The notes: generated by a model not told the origin, from the letters alone. DNA of 64,000 nt from Chitinophaga varians (GCF_012641275.1 NZ_JABAIA010000002.1:1922001-1986000); one strand, 5' to 3'. Positions 47,746 through 58,066 are shown, counted from the first letter of the stretch. A program made the numbers and translations.

Positions 47746-49326
47746 ATGCTCGAGTATATTCCTTACGGGAAGACAGGCTATTTTAATCAGCTGGTAACAG
47801 ATTTTTTAGCAGACGCGCCACAGATCAGACCTTTCTATACCTATTCCTCCGTTCGTCCGGATTTTACAGCCGCTATAGCCGCGAGGCAACAGTTTAACAC
47901 CCCGAGAGCTGCGCTGGTAGCTGCATTGCAGCAACAATACGAAACGCTGCAACCGATGCAGGCCGTCCAGGATAATATCGCCCGGCTCGCCGATCCACAG
48001 ACCTTTACGGTGACCACCGCTCACCAACCCAATATATTTACCGGTTACCTGTATTTTGTATATAAGATACTGCAAGCCGTCAAACTATGCCAGGAGCTGC
48101 AACAGCAGTATCCGCAGCATCATTTTGTGCCGGTATACTATATGGGCAGCGAAGACGCTGATCTTGATGAACTGGGCAGCATTTACCTGGAAGGCAAAAC
48201 CCTTACCTGGGCTGCAGGCCAGCAGGGCGCTGTAGGACGTATGCACCCCGATGGGCTGGAGCAGCTGATCGGACAGATAAAAGATACACTGGGGTACTCG
48301 CCCCACGCGGGAGAGCTGATAACGTTGCTGCAGAAAGCTTACCTGGAACACCGTAATATCCAGGAGGCCACGCTTTACCTTGTGCACGCCTTGTTTGGAC
48401 GTTACGGGCTGGTGGTGCTGGTACCTGACAGCCCTGCCTTGAAACGCCTCTATATTCCGGTGATGAAAGATGAACTGTTTCATCAGGCATCACACCATAT
48501 CGTTAACAATACCCTGGAACAACTGGGGGCGCATTATAAAGTGCAGGCCAATCCCCGCGAGATCAACCTGTTTTACCTGCAGGATGGTATGCGTGAACGT
48601 ATTGTTCAGGAGGGCGACCAGTGGAAAGTATTACACACCTCGTTGAAATTTGACGCTGCCGGCCTCGAAAAAGAGCTGGACGCACATCCGGAACGCTTCA
48701 GCCCTAACGTTATTTTGCGGGGCATGTTCCAGGAAACGATCCTGCCTAACATCGCTTTCATCGGTGGCGGCGGCGAAATCGCCTACTGGATGGAGCTGAA
48801 AGCACTGTTTGCCCACTACGGCGTGCCTTATCCGGTATTGCTGTTACGCAATTCCCTGCTGCTGACCGATGAACTGTCGGCCCGGCGGCTCGATAAACTG
48901 GGCATCACTACGGCTGAATTGTTTGCCACCACCGACGATATCGTGAACGCCTATGTGAAAAAACATACCAATGCGGCACTGGTGCTGAAAGATGAATATG
49001 CGGCCATTGAAAAACTGTATGACAGCCTTGAAGAAAAGGCCCGTAGCATAGATGTCACACTGGTGGCCAGTGTGGGCGCGGAAAGAAGCCGTGCGCTGAA
49101 GTCCGTCGGAAAACTGGAACACAAATTCCTCCGGGCGGAAAAGAAAAAATTCGCATGGCAGACAGACCAGATCAAACAGGTGAAAAATAAACTGTTCCCC
49201 GGAGGATCATTGCAGGAGCGCAAAGAGAATTTTATGCCCTGGTACGCAACAGAAGGCCCGGCTTTCCTGGACAGGGTGCTGGCTGCATTGACGCCGGTGA
49301 CAGACCAGTTTACGATAGTACGCTAG
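47746..49326 (+). CDS. bshC: Putative cysteine ligase BshC (bacillithiol synthesis)
   Basis: 526 aa from the ATG at 47746; an upstream in-frame ATG at 47692 would add 18 hydrophobic residues not typical of the family. BshC features: TTAHQPNIFTGYLYFVYKI near residue 88, VPVYYMGSEDADLDELG, VLRGMFQETILPNIAFIGGGGE-type region and a coiled-coil C-terminal insert (KKKFAWQTDQIKQVKNKLFP). It adds cysteine to glucosaminyl-malate in the last step of bacillithiol formation. bshA and bshB are not in this window. A near-consensus TAACTTCG lies at 47667-47674. Confidence 0.92.
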   Translation: MLEYIPYGKTGYFNQLVTDFLADAPQIRPFYTYSSVRPDFTAAIAARQQFNTPRAALVAALQQQYETLQPMQAVQDNIARLADPQTFTVTTAHQPNIFTGYLYFVYKILQAVKLCQELQQQYPQHHFVPVYYMGSEDADLDELGSIYLEGKTLTWAAGQQGAVGRMHPDGLEQLIGQIKDTLGYSPHAGELITLLQKAYLEHRNIQEATLYLVHALFGRYGLVVLVPDSPALKRLYIPVMKDELFHQASHHIVNNTLEQLGAHYKVQANPREINLFYLQDGMRERIVQEGDQWKVLHTSLKFDAAGLEKELDAHPERFSPNVILRGMFQETILPNIAFIGGGGEIAYWMELKALFAHYGVPYPVLLLRNSLLLTDELSARRLDKLGITTAELFATTDDIVNAYVKKHTNAALVLKDEYAAIEKLYDSLEEKARSIDVTLVASVGAERSRALKSVGKLEHKFLRAEKKKFAWQTDQIKQVKNKLFPGGSLQERKENFMPWYATEGPAFLDRVLAALTPVTDQFTIVR

Positions 49327-49342
49327 TTATTTGTCGATATAT

Positions 49343-49378
49343 AAAAAGCCCCGGGTCATTCACGGCCCGGGGCTTTTT
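49343..49378. terminator. Bidirectional terminator between bshC and FUSC gene
   Basis: AAAAAGCCCCGGG (49343-49355) pairs with CCCGGGGCTTTTT (49366-49378), with a 10-nt loop and T runs on both strands. Confidence 0.92.
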
Positions 49379-49396
49379 TATAATTGGAAATATCAA

Positions 49397-51619
49397 TCAG
49401 CTTAACGCTTTACCCATATCCTTTACCAACGACAGAATTGCCTGCAGCTGGTCATGTACTTGTTTGGTTTCCAGCATTTCGTCACGGACAGGCGTAGCGC
49501 CTTTGCCTTCGTTGATTTCGAGCTGGCGCAGATGTACGAGGTTATGCAGATGCTCGTCCAGTGTGTCGAAAGCATGAATAGGTGGTTCCAGTTGCGCCTG
49601 GCTGCGGGTGGCAGGGTCTATCATGAGATAGAGCTGGTCAATGTACCGCAGCAGGTAGGTAGTGATTTCCTTGTATTCCGGCCTGGGGAACTGCACGCCG
49701 TGATGCATGCTGTATGCCGCCAGCGCGGCGATATGTGAGGTGAGGGTATGGTTCAGCACTACAAAGTGATACACCTCTGATGCATTTTTCTGTTTGCTTT
49801 TGGGTTCAGAGAGCATGCGCTGGAACGCGGCCATCATATTGGCGGTGCTGACATAAGTGTCTTTGCGGGCCAGTTTAAAATCCATTATGGTATTGGTTTC
49901 ACCGGCATATACCCTTAATACCAGTTCAAAGTATTTGCGGTTGGAGAGCAACATTTTCTGCATATATCCCGGCAGGGTGTTATGTTCCCAGGAGGGCCAC
50001 AGCAGCATGTTGGCGAAGAAGGCGATGCCCCCGCCGATGAAAGTGTCGAGTACCCTCTGGGTGGCGTTGTACAGATCTGACGGGTGCAGGAAATGCAGCA
50101 GGAAGATGATGAACGGTGTCACAAAGAAAACGCTGAGCGTATACTGGAAGCTCATAAAGCTGTAGGCGCCCAGGATACAAAGCAGCATACTGATGAAGAT
50201 CACCGTGTCGTTATGGGTGATATACAGCAGCCCGGCAGCGAAAAGCGCGCCCAGTACTGTGCCGATAAGGCGTTGTATGCTGCGTGAGCGGGTGAGCCCG
50301 AAGCCGGGTTTGAGGATCACTACGATGGTCAGCAATATCCAGTACACCCTGTCGAGGTGCAGGGCCAGTCCCAGCAGGTAACCCGTCACGGTGGCGAGGC
50401 TTACGCGGATGGCATGCCGGAAAATATGGGATTTGAAAGTGAGGTTGTCGCGGAATGTTTCCAGGTCATATTTCTGGCGGGTGGTAAATTTCGACAGTTC
50501 CAGTTTGGGATCGATGGTCTCATCTTTCAGGCGTTCCAGCCGGGTAAGGCGGTGCAGGTTGTAGATACGTTGCGCCATGTCCTGGAGGTTCTGCAGAATG
50601 TTGGTCAGTGGGATGGTCCGTGTCCTTTCCGCCAGGGTGGGGAGCTTCAGGGTGATGTCGGCAATCGCTTTTTTCACCTTTTCCATCTCATATTTAAGAT
50701 TGGTCTTAGGCAGGGAGCGCTGTCCCGCCGCAACAGCCAGCCCGATATTTTCCAGTTCTTCTACAAATTCGGTGATCAGCGCATGGAATTTCCGGAGGAT
50801 ATCGTCCTGTTTGAAATCCCGTTGCAGGGCGTTGTAGTCCGTCTGGGAGGCCATGATCTGCTCCTGCAGGTCCACCATGTCCAGGAAGATAAGCACCATG
50901 CTTTTGTTGATGCTGGTGGTGCCTTGTTGGGCGGAACGTCTTTTTAATAACAGTTCCCGTACGTTTTCCTGTTTTTCGTTGACGATGACCTGTTGGGCCA
51001 GCACGGCTTTATAGTTGGCGGCCACATCTACGCCGGGGGTATAGAAGTTGGAGCGGAGCTCAAGATAACGGGCGGTCTGTTGTATACAATCGCCCAGTGC
51101 CTGTTGTACGTTGAGATAGGGGCGTATCTGCCATAGTATCAGCGCCAGCAGGGCGTACCAGATACTGCCCAGCAGCACCATGGAAGCATAGACCACTGCC
51201 ATGCCCGGTGTCAGGTTGGATTCACCGAGGATAGACACGAGGATGAGCAGACAGCCCGTACCGATATTGCCGCCCCGGTTGCCATATACGAGCATCATGG
51301 CAAAAACAAAACAACACGCTACGATCCACAAGGCCATCAGGAAAGGATAGGGAAGCAGCAATCCGGTGCCTATGGCTGTCAGGAAAATGAGGCCGGTGCT
51401 GATGATAAGGCCATTGCGTTTATGTACAATGGTGCCGGGCACATCACTGAGGGCCGTACACAAAGCGCCCATCGACATGGCAATGCCCAGCCCTAATTGC
51501 CCGATGGCGGCAAAAATCAGGGAGGGGACCACCACACTGATGGTGGTGCGCATGCCGTTGCTAAAATGATAACTGTAAAGGAAACTCTTGATATCGTTGA
51601 TCCGCTGTTCTATTCGCAA
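49397..51619 (-). CDS. FUSC/YccS-like membrane protein
   Basis: 740 aa, starting at a TTG (51619), 22 bp after an exact -7 motif. Two blocks of about five to six transmembrane helices (residues about 20-170 and 400-540) are separated by a long cytoplasmic helical region, the YccS/YhfK and aromatic-acid exporter (FUSC) layout. Visible motifs include LSDVPGTIVHKRNGL and VILKPGFGLTRSRSIQRLIGT in the second block. Transport function is inferred from the family; substrate unknown. A repeat element lies just upstream. Confidence 0.85.
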   Translation of the reverse strand: MRIEQRINDIKSFLYSYHFSNGMRTTISVVVPSLIFAAIGQLGLGIAMSMGALCTALSDVPGTIVHKRNGLIISTGLIFLTAIGTGLLLPYPFLMALWIVACCFVFAMMLVYGNRGGNIGTGCLLILVSILGESNLTPGMAVVYASMVLLGSIWYALLALILWQIRPYLNVQQALGDCIQQTARYLELRSNFYTPGVDVAANYKAVLAQQVIVNEKQENVRELLLKRRSAQQGTTSINKSMVLIFLDMVDLQEQIMASQTDYNALQRDFKQDDILRKFHALITEFVEELENIGLAVAAGQRSLPKTNLKYEMEKVKKAIADITLKLPTLAERTRTIPLTNILQNLQDMAQRIYNLHRLTRLERLKDETIDPKLELSKFTTRQKYDLETFRDNLTFKSHIFRHAIRVSLATVTGYLLGLALHLDRVYWILLTIVVILKPGFGLTRSRSIQRLIGTVLGALFAAGLLYITHNDTVIFISMLLCILGAYSFMSFQYTLSVFFVTPFIIFLLHFLHPSDLYNATQRVLDTFIGGGIAFFANMLLWPSWEHNTLPGYMQKMLLSNRKYFELVLRVYAGETNTIMDFKLARKDTYVSTANMMAAFQRMLSEPKSKQKNASEVYHFVVLNHTLTSHIAALAAYSMHHGVQFPRPEYKEITTYLLRYIDQLYLMIDPATRSQAQLEPPIHAFDTLDEHLHNLVHLRQLEINEGKGATPVRDEMLETKQVHDQLQAILSLVKDMGKALS

Positions 51620-51641
51620 ACGTTAATCGGTTTTTGGAGCA

Positions 51642-51671
51642 CAAAGATACAAGGCAATTACGAATTACAAA
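51642..51671 (-). promoter_or_regulatory. Complete Bacteroidota promoter for FUSC gene, -33 box inside repeat arm
   Basis: On the minus strand TTTG (51671-51668) is followed after 18 bp by TATCTTTG (51649-51642), then 22 bp to the TTG start. This is the only motif in the window with both boxes at good spacing. The TTTG lies within the left arm of the 31-bp inverted repeat. Confidence 0.65.
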
Positions 51672-51772
51672 TTACGAATTACGAATGGAGGGCTGTCTTA
51701 TGGAACGGCTACTTATTGACCGCTTTATGAGGCATACCTTAATTCGTAATTCGTAATTTGTAATTCGTAATT
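51656..51772. repeat. Perfect 31-bp inverted repeat with 55-bp spacer
   Basis: Arms at 51656-51686 and 51742-51772 are exact reverse complements. Each arm is itself made of ATTACGA/AATTACGAATT-type short units with one variant unit containing CAAA (TTTG on the other strand). The right arm runs two bases into the stop codon of the outer-membrane protein gene (51773-51771), and the left arm reaches the FUSC promoter. The spacer has no ORF or T run. It looks like a REP- or MITE-like intergenic repeat, not an IS. Confidence 0.9.
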
Positions 51773-54170
51773 ACATCCCTGTATCTATGACGCTCTTATT
51801 TCGTGTAGCGCTGGTCGTTAGTTTGCCGAAGCGCCAGCTGACAGAGAAGGTGTAAGTGTTGGCAGGGAAATAGGAGGTATATACCCGGTGGAAGGCGGGG
51901 TCATTGGTTTCTGAAATGGCCGGTCTTTGTTTGCGGAAAGGCTGGTCTGCGGCGATGCTGACAGACAGTTTCCTGTCCAGGAAATCCTTGCGCAGGGTAA
52001 AGCCATAGCCTGTGTTGGAGCCGCTGGTGCCTTGTACGCTGGGAGAGCCGCTATAAAAGTAGCAGTACCCATCTGCCCGGAAGCTGTGGCCAAAATTATA
52101 GTCGGTATTAAAGTAGGCGCTGCCTGAAAAACCGCTGCTGCGGATAGTGTTGCCATCGCTGAAATTACTGTGGCTGCCACGTCCGTTGATGCTGACGTTC
52201 CATTTTTTCGTCAGGGCAAAACGCATGCTGGTGCTGATGCCTACGCTGTTGGATTTACCGATGTTGTCATAGGTCGTAGCGGAGATTCCTTTTGCCGGGT
52301 CTACAGTGATGATGTTCTGGATGGAATTGTTGATGAAAGTGTAATCCAGCCCTGCGTTAAAGGTGATCTTCTCCATGATCTTATTGAAATAGGCCCCGAA
52401 GCTGTTGGCGTAAGACGGTTTCAGGTTAGGGTTGCCATAGAAAATGTTATAGGGGTCGTTGTCATTGACATAGGGGTTCATCGCAAATATATTGGGCCGT
52501 TCCAAACGGCGGCTGTAGGAGAACGACAGGCTGGTCATGGGTTGCAGCTGCCAGGTGATGTTTACGGTAGGAATGGGGCTGAGGTAGTCGCTGTTGATCC
52601 GGGTTTTGGTAGACACAAAATCCCCGGTCTGGTGTGTCTGTTCCAACCTGAAGCCTGGCTTCACGCTTAGTTTGGTACCTATTTTAAAGCGGTAGGTGAC
52701 ATAAAAAGCGAGGACGTTCAAGGTTGTATTGAAAATATTTTCGCGGCTGGGATTGGGCACCATGGCCCCTTCTTTATTGCGTACTTCCTGGGTGGCGGTA
52801 TTGGTGTTATATTGAAAAGTGCCTTTGAAGCCTGTTTCCAGGAACTGTTCATGTGGCAGTGGCAGGGAATAGTCGGCCTGCGTGACGATGGCGCGGTTGG
52901 TGAAAACCGTGTTGTTGCGGTAAAAGCTGTCGGTGCCGGGCACATACACCTGGCTGTTGTCTGTATGGCCGTCCCCGTAGCTGTTGACCATGTTAAACAC
53001 CAGTGACAGTTCATGTCCCGGTTTCCGGAATTTATGCTGATAGTCCAGTCCTGCGCCGGTGCCATGGCCCTGGCTGTAGGAGTCGCTGTTGTTGGTGCCG
53101 GATTGTATGGGTTTGCCGGTGCTGTCTGACCAGTGACTGATCTGCGGCATCAGCTGTGTCATTTTGCTGATGTTGCCGTTGCCGAAGATGGTGAGGCTGT
53201 TGGCCGTGTCGATGTCGTAGGTCATTTCCAGGCTGCCGTAGAGCATTTTGTTGTCGCGTTTGAACTCCGTGCTTTGTTCCAGCAGGCCTTTGTCGCCGGG
53301 GAGGAGGCTTTGCCGGCTGATGGTGTTGCTGTTGTGGCTTTGGTCGATATTGCCGCCGGCGTAGGCGGTGATACCGACTTTTTTTCTGCGGGCGCTGATG
53401 GAGCCACCGCCGCTGTACCTGCCGATGGTGTTATAGTTGGTAAAGAGGCTGCCATTGTAGCCAATTACGCCGCGTTGGGTGATGATATTGATGATGCCGC
53501 CGATGCCTTCTGCATCGTATTTGGCGGACGGTTCGGTGATGATCTCTATTTTTTTGATGATGCTGGCCGGATAGGCTTTCAGGGCTTCCTTGGGGTCTTT
53601 GGTGATGAGGGAGGTGGCGCGGCCGTTGAGCAGCACTTTGTAGTTGGTCTGGCCTTTCAGTTTGATGGTGCCGTCAGCGTCTACCGTCAGCATCGGGATT
53701 TTGCGCATGATATCGGAGGCGGAGCTGTTGTCTTTGTCGATATCGTTTTCCACGTTGTAGATGAGTTTCTCATCTTGCAGTTCTATCAGGGGCTTTTTGC
53801 CGGCGACGGTGACGCCGCTCAGCTGTTGCGTGGTGGTGGAGAGATAACGGGGACTGAGGCGGTGGGCCGCATTGGCGGCGTCTACCCGGATGGTGTCCAG
53901 GAGGAGGGGGGCATAACCCAGCATAGTGATCCCGATCCGATAAACGCCATAGGCCACACCGGTAAAGCGGAAATCGCCCTTGTTGTCCGTCAGCGTGTGG
54001 GCCACCGTTTTGCGGTCGGCCGCCTGCATGAGGACTACCGTAGCAAATTCCACGGGTTTACGGGAAACACTGTCGGCCACCTGGCCGGTGATGGAGCCTC
54101 CCTGCTGGCGGGCCTGCAGGGTCACACTAATGCATAACAGGAGCAACAGCCATATGCCTTTTTGCGTCAT
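51771..54170 (-). CDS. Outer membrane beta-barrel protein with carboxypeptidase-regulatory-like domain
   Basis: 799 aa. Signal peptide (WLLLLLCISVTLQA), then a carboxypeptidase-regulatory-like domain (GSITGQVADSVSRKPVEFAT to about residue 110), a plug-like domain (about 120-235, with NVENDIDKDNSSASDIMRKI and GIGGIINIITQRG), and a long C-terminal barrel. This is the OMP_b-brl_3 type related to TonB-dependent receptors, often without a SusD partner; none is adjacent. Ligand unknown. The stop codon lies within the right arm of the inverted repeat at 51742-51772. Confidence 0.88.
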   Translation of the reverse strand: MTQKGIWLLLLLCISVTLQARQQGGSITGQVADSVSRKPVEFATVVLMQAADRKTVAHTLTDNKGDFRFTGVAYGVYRIGITMLGYAPLLLDTIRVDAANAAHRLSPRYLSTTTQQLSGVTVAGKKPLIELQDEKLIYNVENDIDKDNSSASDIMRKIPMLTVDADGTIKLKGQTNYKVLLNGRATSLITKDPKEALKAYPASIIKKIEIITEPSAKYDAEGIGGIINIITQRGVIGYNGSLFTNYNTIGRYSGGGSISARRKKVGITAYAGGNIDQSHNSNTISRQSLLPGDKGLLEQSTEFKRDNKMLYGSLEMTYDIDTANSLTIFGNGNISKMTQLMPQISHWSDSTGKPIQSGTNNSDSYSQGHGTGAGLDYQHKFRKPGHELSLVFNMVNSYGDGHTDNSQVYVPGTDSFYRNNTVFTNRAIVTQADYSLPLPHEQFLETGFKGTFQYNTNTATQEVRNKEGAMVPNPSRENIFNTTLNVLAFYVTYRFKIGTKLSVKPGFRLEQTHQTGDFVSTKTRINSDYLSPIPTVNITWQLQPMTSLSFSYSRRLERPNIFAMNPYVNDNDPYNIFYGNPNLKPSYANSFGAYFNKIMEKITFNAGLDYTFINNSIQNIITVDPAKGISATTYDNIGKSNSVGISTSMRFALTKKWNVSINGRGSHSNFSDGNTIRSSGFSGSAYFNTDYNFGHSFRADGYCYFYSGSPSVQGTSGSNTGYGFTLRKDFLDRKLSVSIAADQPFRKQRPAISETNDPAFHRVYTSYFPANTYTFSVSWRFGKLTTSATRNKSVIDTGM

Positions 54171-54535
54171 GGAACAGGATGGATTATTTTGAGGTATCGT
54201 CCCGGGCCCCGCCTATGTGGTAAATGGCATAAGTTACAGTGGCATAGCTACATAGGTGGCCTCCGGGTTACTTACACAAGCTATAAAATGTTACTGCTAA
54301 TGCAGAGCGGTTGGGATAAACGGCCAATAATTTCTCACAGGGAATTAAATTATAATTGCGCTTTTTACTATATTTATAATCAGTCCTTTAAAGGAGATGG
54401 AATGGTCGTGTGACAGTTATTTTCGCCCGGAGTGTGTATAAATAATTACGGGAGATACCTGCTTCTCACTTAAATTACTTTTTCATTCGGGTAAAATTAT
54501 ATCTTTGACGCCTTAAAAAAACCTCGGAGTAAGTC
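54171..54535. other. Divergent intergenic region upstream of smc
   Basis: 365 bp without a gene. It holds the smc -7 motif (54500-54507) and a 10-bp imperfect hairpin (54209-54218 with 54250-54259, one G-T pair) in the leader region of the outer-membrane protein gene. I find no exact TAnnTTTG for the minus-strand gene. Nothing else is recognisable. Confidence 0.5.
54500..54507 (+). promoter_or_regulatory. -7 promoter motif for smc
   Basis: TATCTTTG, exact consensus, ending 28 bp before the GTG start at 54536. Confidence 0.6.
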
Positions 54536-57500
54536 GTGCGCTTAAAAACACTAGAAATTAAAGGCTTTAAAAGTTTTGCCGATAAAACCGTTCTGAACTT
54601 TGACGAAGGGATAACAGGTGTCATCGGGCCCAACGGCTGCGGCAAAAGTAATATCATCGACTCCATCCGCTGGGTGATCGGGGAACATAAAATCAGCAAC
54701 CTGCGGTCTGAAAACCAGTCAGGGCTGGTGTTCAACGGTTCCAAAACACGCTCTGCCAGCGGTATGGCAGAAGTAAGCCTTACCTTTGAAAATACCAAAA
54801 ACGTACTTCCCACCGAATTCACAACGGTGACCATTACCCGTAAATTCTATAAAAACGGGGACAGCGAGTATCGCCTCAACGATGTGGCCTGCCGCCTCAA
54901 AGACATCCATAACCTCTTCATGGACACCGGCGTCAGCACGGACTCCTACGCCATCATCGAGCTCGGGATGGTGGACGATATCATCAGAGACAAGGAAAAC
55001 AGCCGTCGCCGTATGCTGGAGCAAGCGGCAGGCATCTCCATATACAAAACCCGTAAAAAAGAAGCCAAATCCAAACTGGAAGCTACAGAGGGCGACCTTA
55101 ACCGCATCGAAGACCTCCTGTTTGAAATCAATAACAACCTGAAAACGCTGGAAAGCCAGGCCCGTAAAGCAGAACGCTTCTACGAGGTGAAAAAGGAATA
55201 CCGCGAAATCAGTATCGAACTGGCCAAAGCCGCACTGGAAGGATTTAATGTCACCTTCCGGGAACTGTCTGACAAACAACAGGAAGAAAGCGACCGCAAA
55301 CTGCAGCTGGAAACAGAGATCACCACTGCGGAAGCCGCCGTGGAGCAGGATAAACTGCACTTCGTGGCCAAAGAACGGGAACTGCAGGTGCTCCAGAAAT
55401 CGTTCAACGAACTGGTGGCCACCATCCGTACCAAAGAAAATGACAAAAACCTCGCCGCCCAACAGCTGACTTACCTGCGGGAACGCGAAAAAAATATTAC
55501 CGACTTCCTCAGCAACGCAGAAGGACAACTGCAGGGACTCACCACCTCCATCGAGTTTACCGAGAAACAGGTAGTGGAAGAAGCGGAAGTCTTTGAATCT
55601 ATGGAAGATGAACTGGAAACCCTCCGCGAAATGGTGGAGGAGAAAAAAGAACGCTTCCAGCAAAAGAAACTGGCCCTCGAAACCCTGCGAAACGACCAGC
55701 AACGCTGGCAACGCCAACAGTTTGAGGCGGAAAAGAAAGTAGCGGTGGCAGACACCTCTGTGCAGAACCTGCAACGGGGTATCCAGCAGCTGCAGGAAGA
55801 AAAGAACAGCCGCCTGCAACAAATCACCCAACTGGAAGCCGAAAAAGAAACACTGCAGCAAACCATCACCACCAGCAAAACAGAACTGGACGAGATGGTA
55901 CGCTTCCAGGAAGAAACAAAAGGCAAGATACTGGCCACCCAGTCAGATATCGAAGGACTGAGGGACCAGCTGGTGGATGAAAACCGTAAGCTGGATTCCA
56001 AAAAGAATGAATTTGACCTGCTGAAGTCCCTGGTAGACAGCCTGGAAGGATACCCCGAAAGCATCAAATTCCTGAAAAAGAACCCGGAATGGAACAATGA
56101 AGCGCCTATTCTGAGCGACGTCTTTTTCTGTAAAGAGGAGTATCGCACCTGTGTGGAAAATCTCCTGGAGCCTTACCTGAACTACTACGTTGTTAATAAT
56201 GTGGCGGAAGCCGTACAGGCTATCCAGTTGCTGGACATCCATAAAAAAGGCAAAGCCAATTTCTTTATCCTCGATCAGTTCCGGATTCCCGCCAACGGCC
56301 TGCTGGCGCCCGCCGGCACCATACCGGCCCTGGACGTAGTGGAAATTGAAGAGAAATACAAAGGCCTCGGCTATCACCTGCTGGGCAAAGTATTCATCGG
56401 GGAAGACATTACCCGTCTCGAATTCAGCCAGGTATCCGACGATGAGATCTGCCTGGTGGAGAAATCAGGCCGCATGCACCGGGGCAAATTCAATATCACC
56501 GGTGGCTCTGTAGGCCTGTTTGAAGGCAAAAAGCTGGGGCGCGCCAAGAACCTGGAGAAACTGGAAGCGGAGATCAAAGATCTGGAGGCTACCGTAGGCA
56601 GCCTGCGCGTACAGATACAGGACAAACACAACCAGGTGCTCGGCTATAACAGCCAGCTCAATGAAAATAATATCAATGCGGCCCGCGAAAAGATCAATCA
56701 GCTGAACAACCAGCTGTTTGGCCTGCAGAACAGGATCGAAAACTTCCATCACCTGATAGAAAGCGGCGACAAGCGGCTGGAAGAGATGCAGCAATCACTG
56801 ACTAATAACCAGGAGAGCATCTCCGGTGTACGCGAGGAACTGGAAAACCTCAACGACAGGGTGGGAGAGCTGCAGGATGCCATCACGGAGGCCGACAGAA
56901 CGGCCCAGGAAGTGGAGCAGCAGTTCAATATGGCCAATGTACAGTTTAACAACCAGAACCTGCAACATACCCGTCAGCATAGTAAAGTGCAGGCGCTCAA
57001 ACAGGAACTGGAATTTAAACGCAAGCAACTGACAGACCTGCATGCGCAGATCACCAGCAATAAAGCCCAGCTGGAAGACGCGGTGGCCAATATTGCGACG
57101 GCAGACGAGAAACGCAGCGCGGCAGAAGACGGACTGGTAGAGCTGTTCCGTCAGCGTGAGGAAGAAGAAAAAGCACTCAACGAAAAAGACCAGGAATACT
57201 ATAATTTCCGTAACCACCTCCAGGAACTGGAAACAACGCTGCGCACCAAACAAAGGGCCCGCGAACAGCTGGAACAGCAGCTCAATGTCATCAAAGACAA
57301 GGTGAATGAGCTGAAGTTACAACTGGCTTCCATGAAAGAACGCCTGAGCGTGGAGTTTAAGGTTAACCTGGACGAAATCATCGATGAACAACGTACCTCT
57401 GAACTGCCGGTAGATGAACTGCAGGGCAGCGCAGAACGCCTGAAAAAACGCCTCGAGAACATGGGGGAAATCAACCCTACTGCTATTGAAGCCTACCAGG

Positions 57501-58066
57501 AAATGAAAAAACGGTACGAGTTCATCCTGGAACAGAAAACAGACCTGGTAAACGCAAAAGATTCCCTGCTGGCAACCATCCAGGAAGTGGAAACCACTGC
57601 CAACCAGAAATTCCTCGATACATTCAACACCGTTAAAGAGAATTTTATCCGCGTATTTAAAGCCCTCTTTACCGAGGAAGACCAGTGCGACATGATCCTG
57701 AGCGATCCTGAGAACCTGGCCGATACGGGAATCGAAATCATTGCAAAACCCAAAGGCAAACGTCCGGCAGCCATTACCCAGCTTTCCGGTGGAGAGAAAA
57801 CCCTCACGGCCACCGCCCTGCTGTTTGCCATCTACCTGATCAAACCCGCGCCATTCTGTATTCTGGATGAGGTAGACGCGCCGCTCGATGATGCCAATGT
57901 GGGCAAATTCACCAACATGATCAGAAAATTCTCTGATAATTCACAGTTTATTATTGTAACACACAATAAACAAACGATGGCCGCCGTGGACGTGATTTAT
58001 GGGGTTACTATGCAGGAACCCGGGGTGAGCAAACTGGTACCGGTGGACTTCAGGAGTTTAAACTGA
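54536..58066 (+). CDS. smc: Chromosome segregation protein SMC
   Basis: 1176 aa, full length, starting at GTG. Walker A is GPNGCGKSN (residues 31-39); two long coiled coils flank a hinge around residues 500-680; the C-terminal head has signature QLSGGEKTLTATALLFAIY (about 1082-1100) and Walker B FCILDEVDAPLDDAN (about 1107). It forms the ring-shaped condensin that organises and segregates the chromosome. No scpA or scpB is adjacent. A promoter motif lies 28 bp upstream. Confidence 0.96.
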   Translation: MRLKTLEIKGFKSFADKTVLNFDEGITGVIGPNGCGKSNIIDSIRWVIGEHKISNLRSENQSGLVFNGSKTRSASGMAEVSLTFENTKNVLPTEFTTVTITRKFYKNGDSEYRLNDVACRLKDIHNLFMDTGVSTDSYAIIELGMVDDIIRDKENSRRRMLEQAAGISIYKTRKKEAKSKLEATEGDLNRIEDLLFEINNNLKTLESQARKAERFYEVKKEYREISIELAKAALEGFNVTFRELSDKQQEESDRKLQLETEITTAEAAVEQDKLHFVAKERELQVLQKSFNELVATIRTKENDKNLAAQQLTYLREREKNITDFLSNAEGQLQGLTTSIEFTEKQVVEEAEVFESMEDELETLREMVEEKKERFQQKKLALETLRNDQQRWQRQQFEAEKKVAVADTSVQNLQRGIQQLQEEKNSRLQQITQLEAEKETLQQTITTSKTELDEMVRFQEETKGKILATQSDIEGLRDQLVDENRKLDSKKNEFDLLKSLVDSLEGYPESIKFLKKNPEWNNEAPILSDVFFCKEEYRTCVENLLEPYLNYYVVNNVAEAVQAIQLLDIHKKGKANFFILDQFRIPANGLLAPAGTIPALDVVEIEEKYKGLGYHLLGKVFIGEDITRLEFSQVSDDEICLVEKSGRMHRGKFNITGGSVGLFEGKKLGRAKNLEKLEAEIKDLEATVGSLRVQIQDKHNQVLGYNSQLNENNINAAREKINQLNNQLFGLQNRIENFHHLIESGDKRLEEMQQSLTNNQESISGVREELENLNDRVGELQDAITEADRTAQEVEQQFNMANVQFNNQNLQHTRQHSKVQALKQELEFKRKQLTDLHAQITSNKAQLEDAVANIATADEKRSAAEDGLVELFRQREEEEKALNEKDQEYYNFRNHLQELETTLRTKQRAREQLEQQLNVIKDKVNELKLQLASMKERLSVEFKVNLDEIIDEQRTSELPVDELQGSAERLKKRLENMGEINPTAIEAYQEMKKRYEFILEQKTDLVNAKDSLLATIQEVETTANQKFLDTFNTVKENFIRVFKALFTEEDQCDMILSDPENLADTGIEIIAKPKGKRPAAITQLSGGEKTLTATALLFAIYLIKPAPFCILDEVDAPLDDANVGKFTNMIRKFSDNSQFIIVTHNKQTMAAVDVIYGVTMQEPGVSKLVPVDFRSLN

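Noticed and set aside
51656..51772. Insertion sequence or transposon bounded by the 31-bp inverted repeat
   Set aside because: The spacer is 55 bp with no ORF, and no target-site duplication is visible; a short dispersed repeat is a better explanation.
53133..54137. 334-codon plus-strand open frame
   Set aside because: Antisense shadow of the outer membrane beta-barrel gene, low-complexity and without domain signals.
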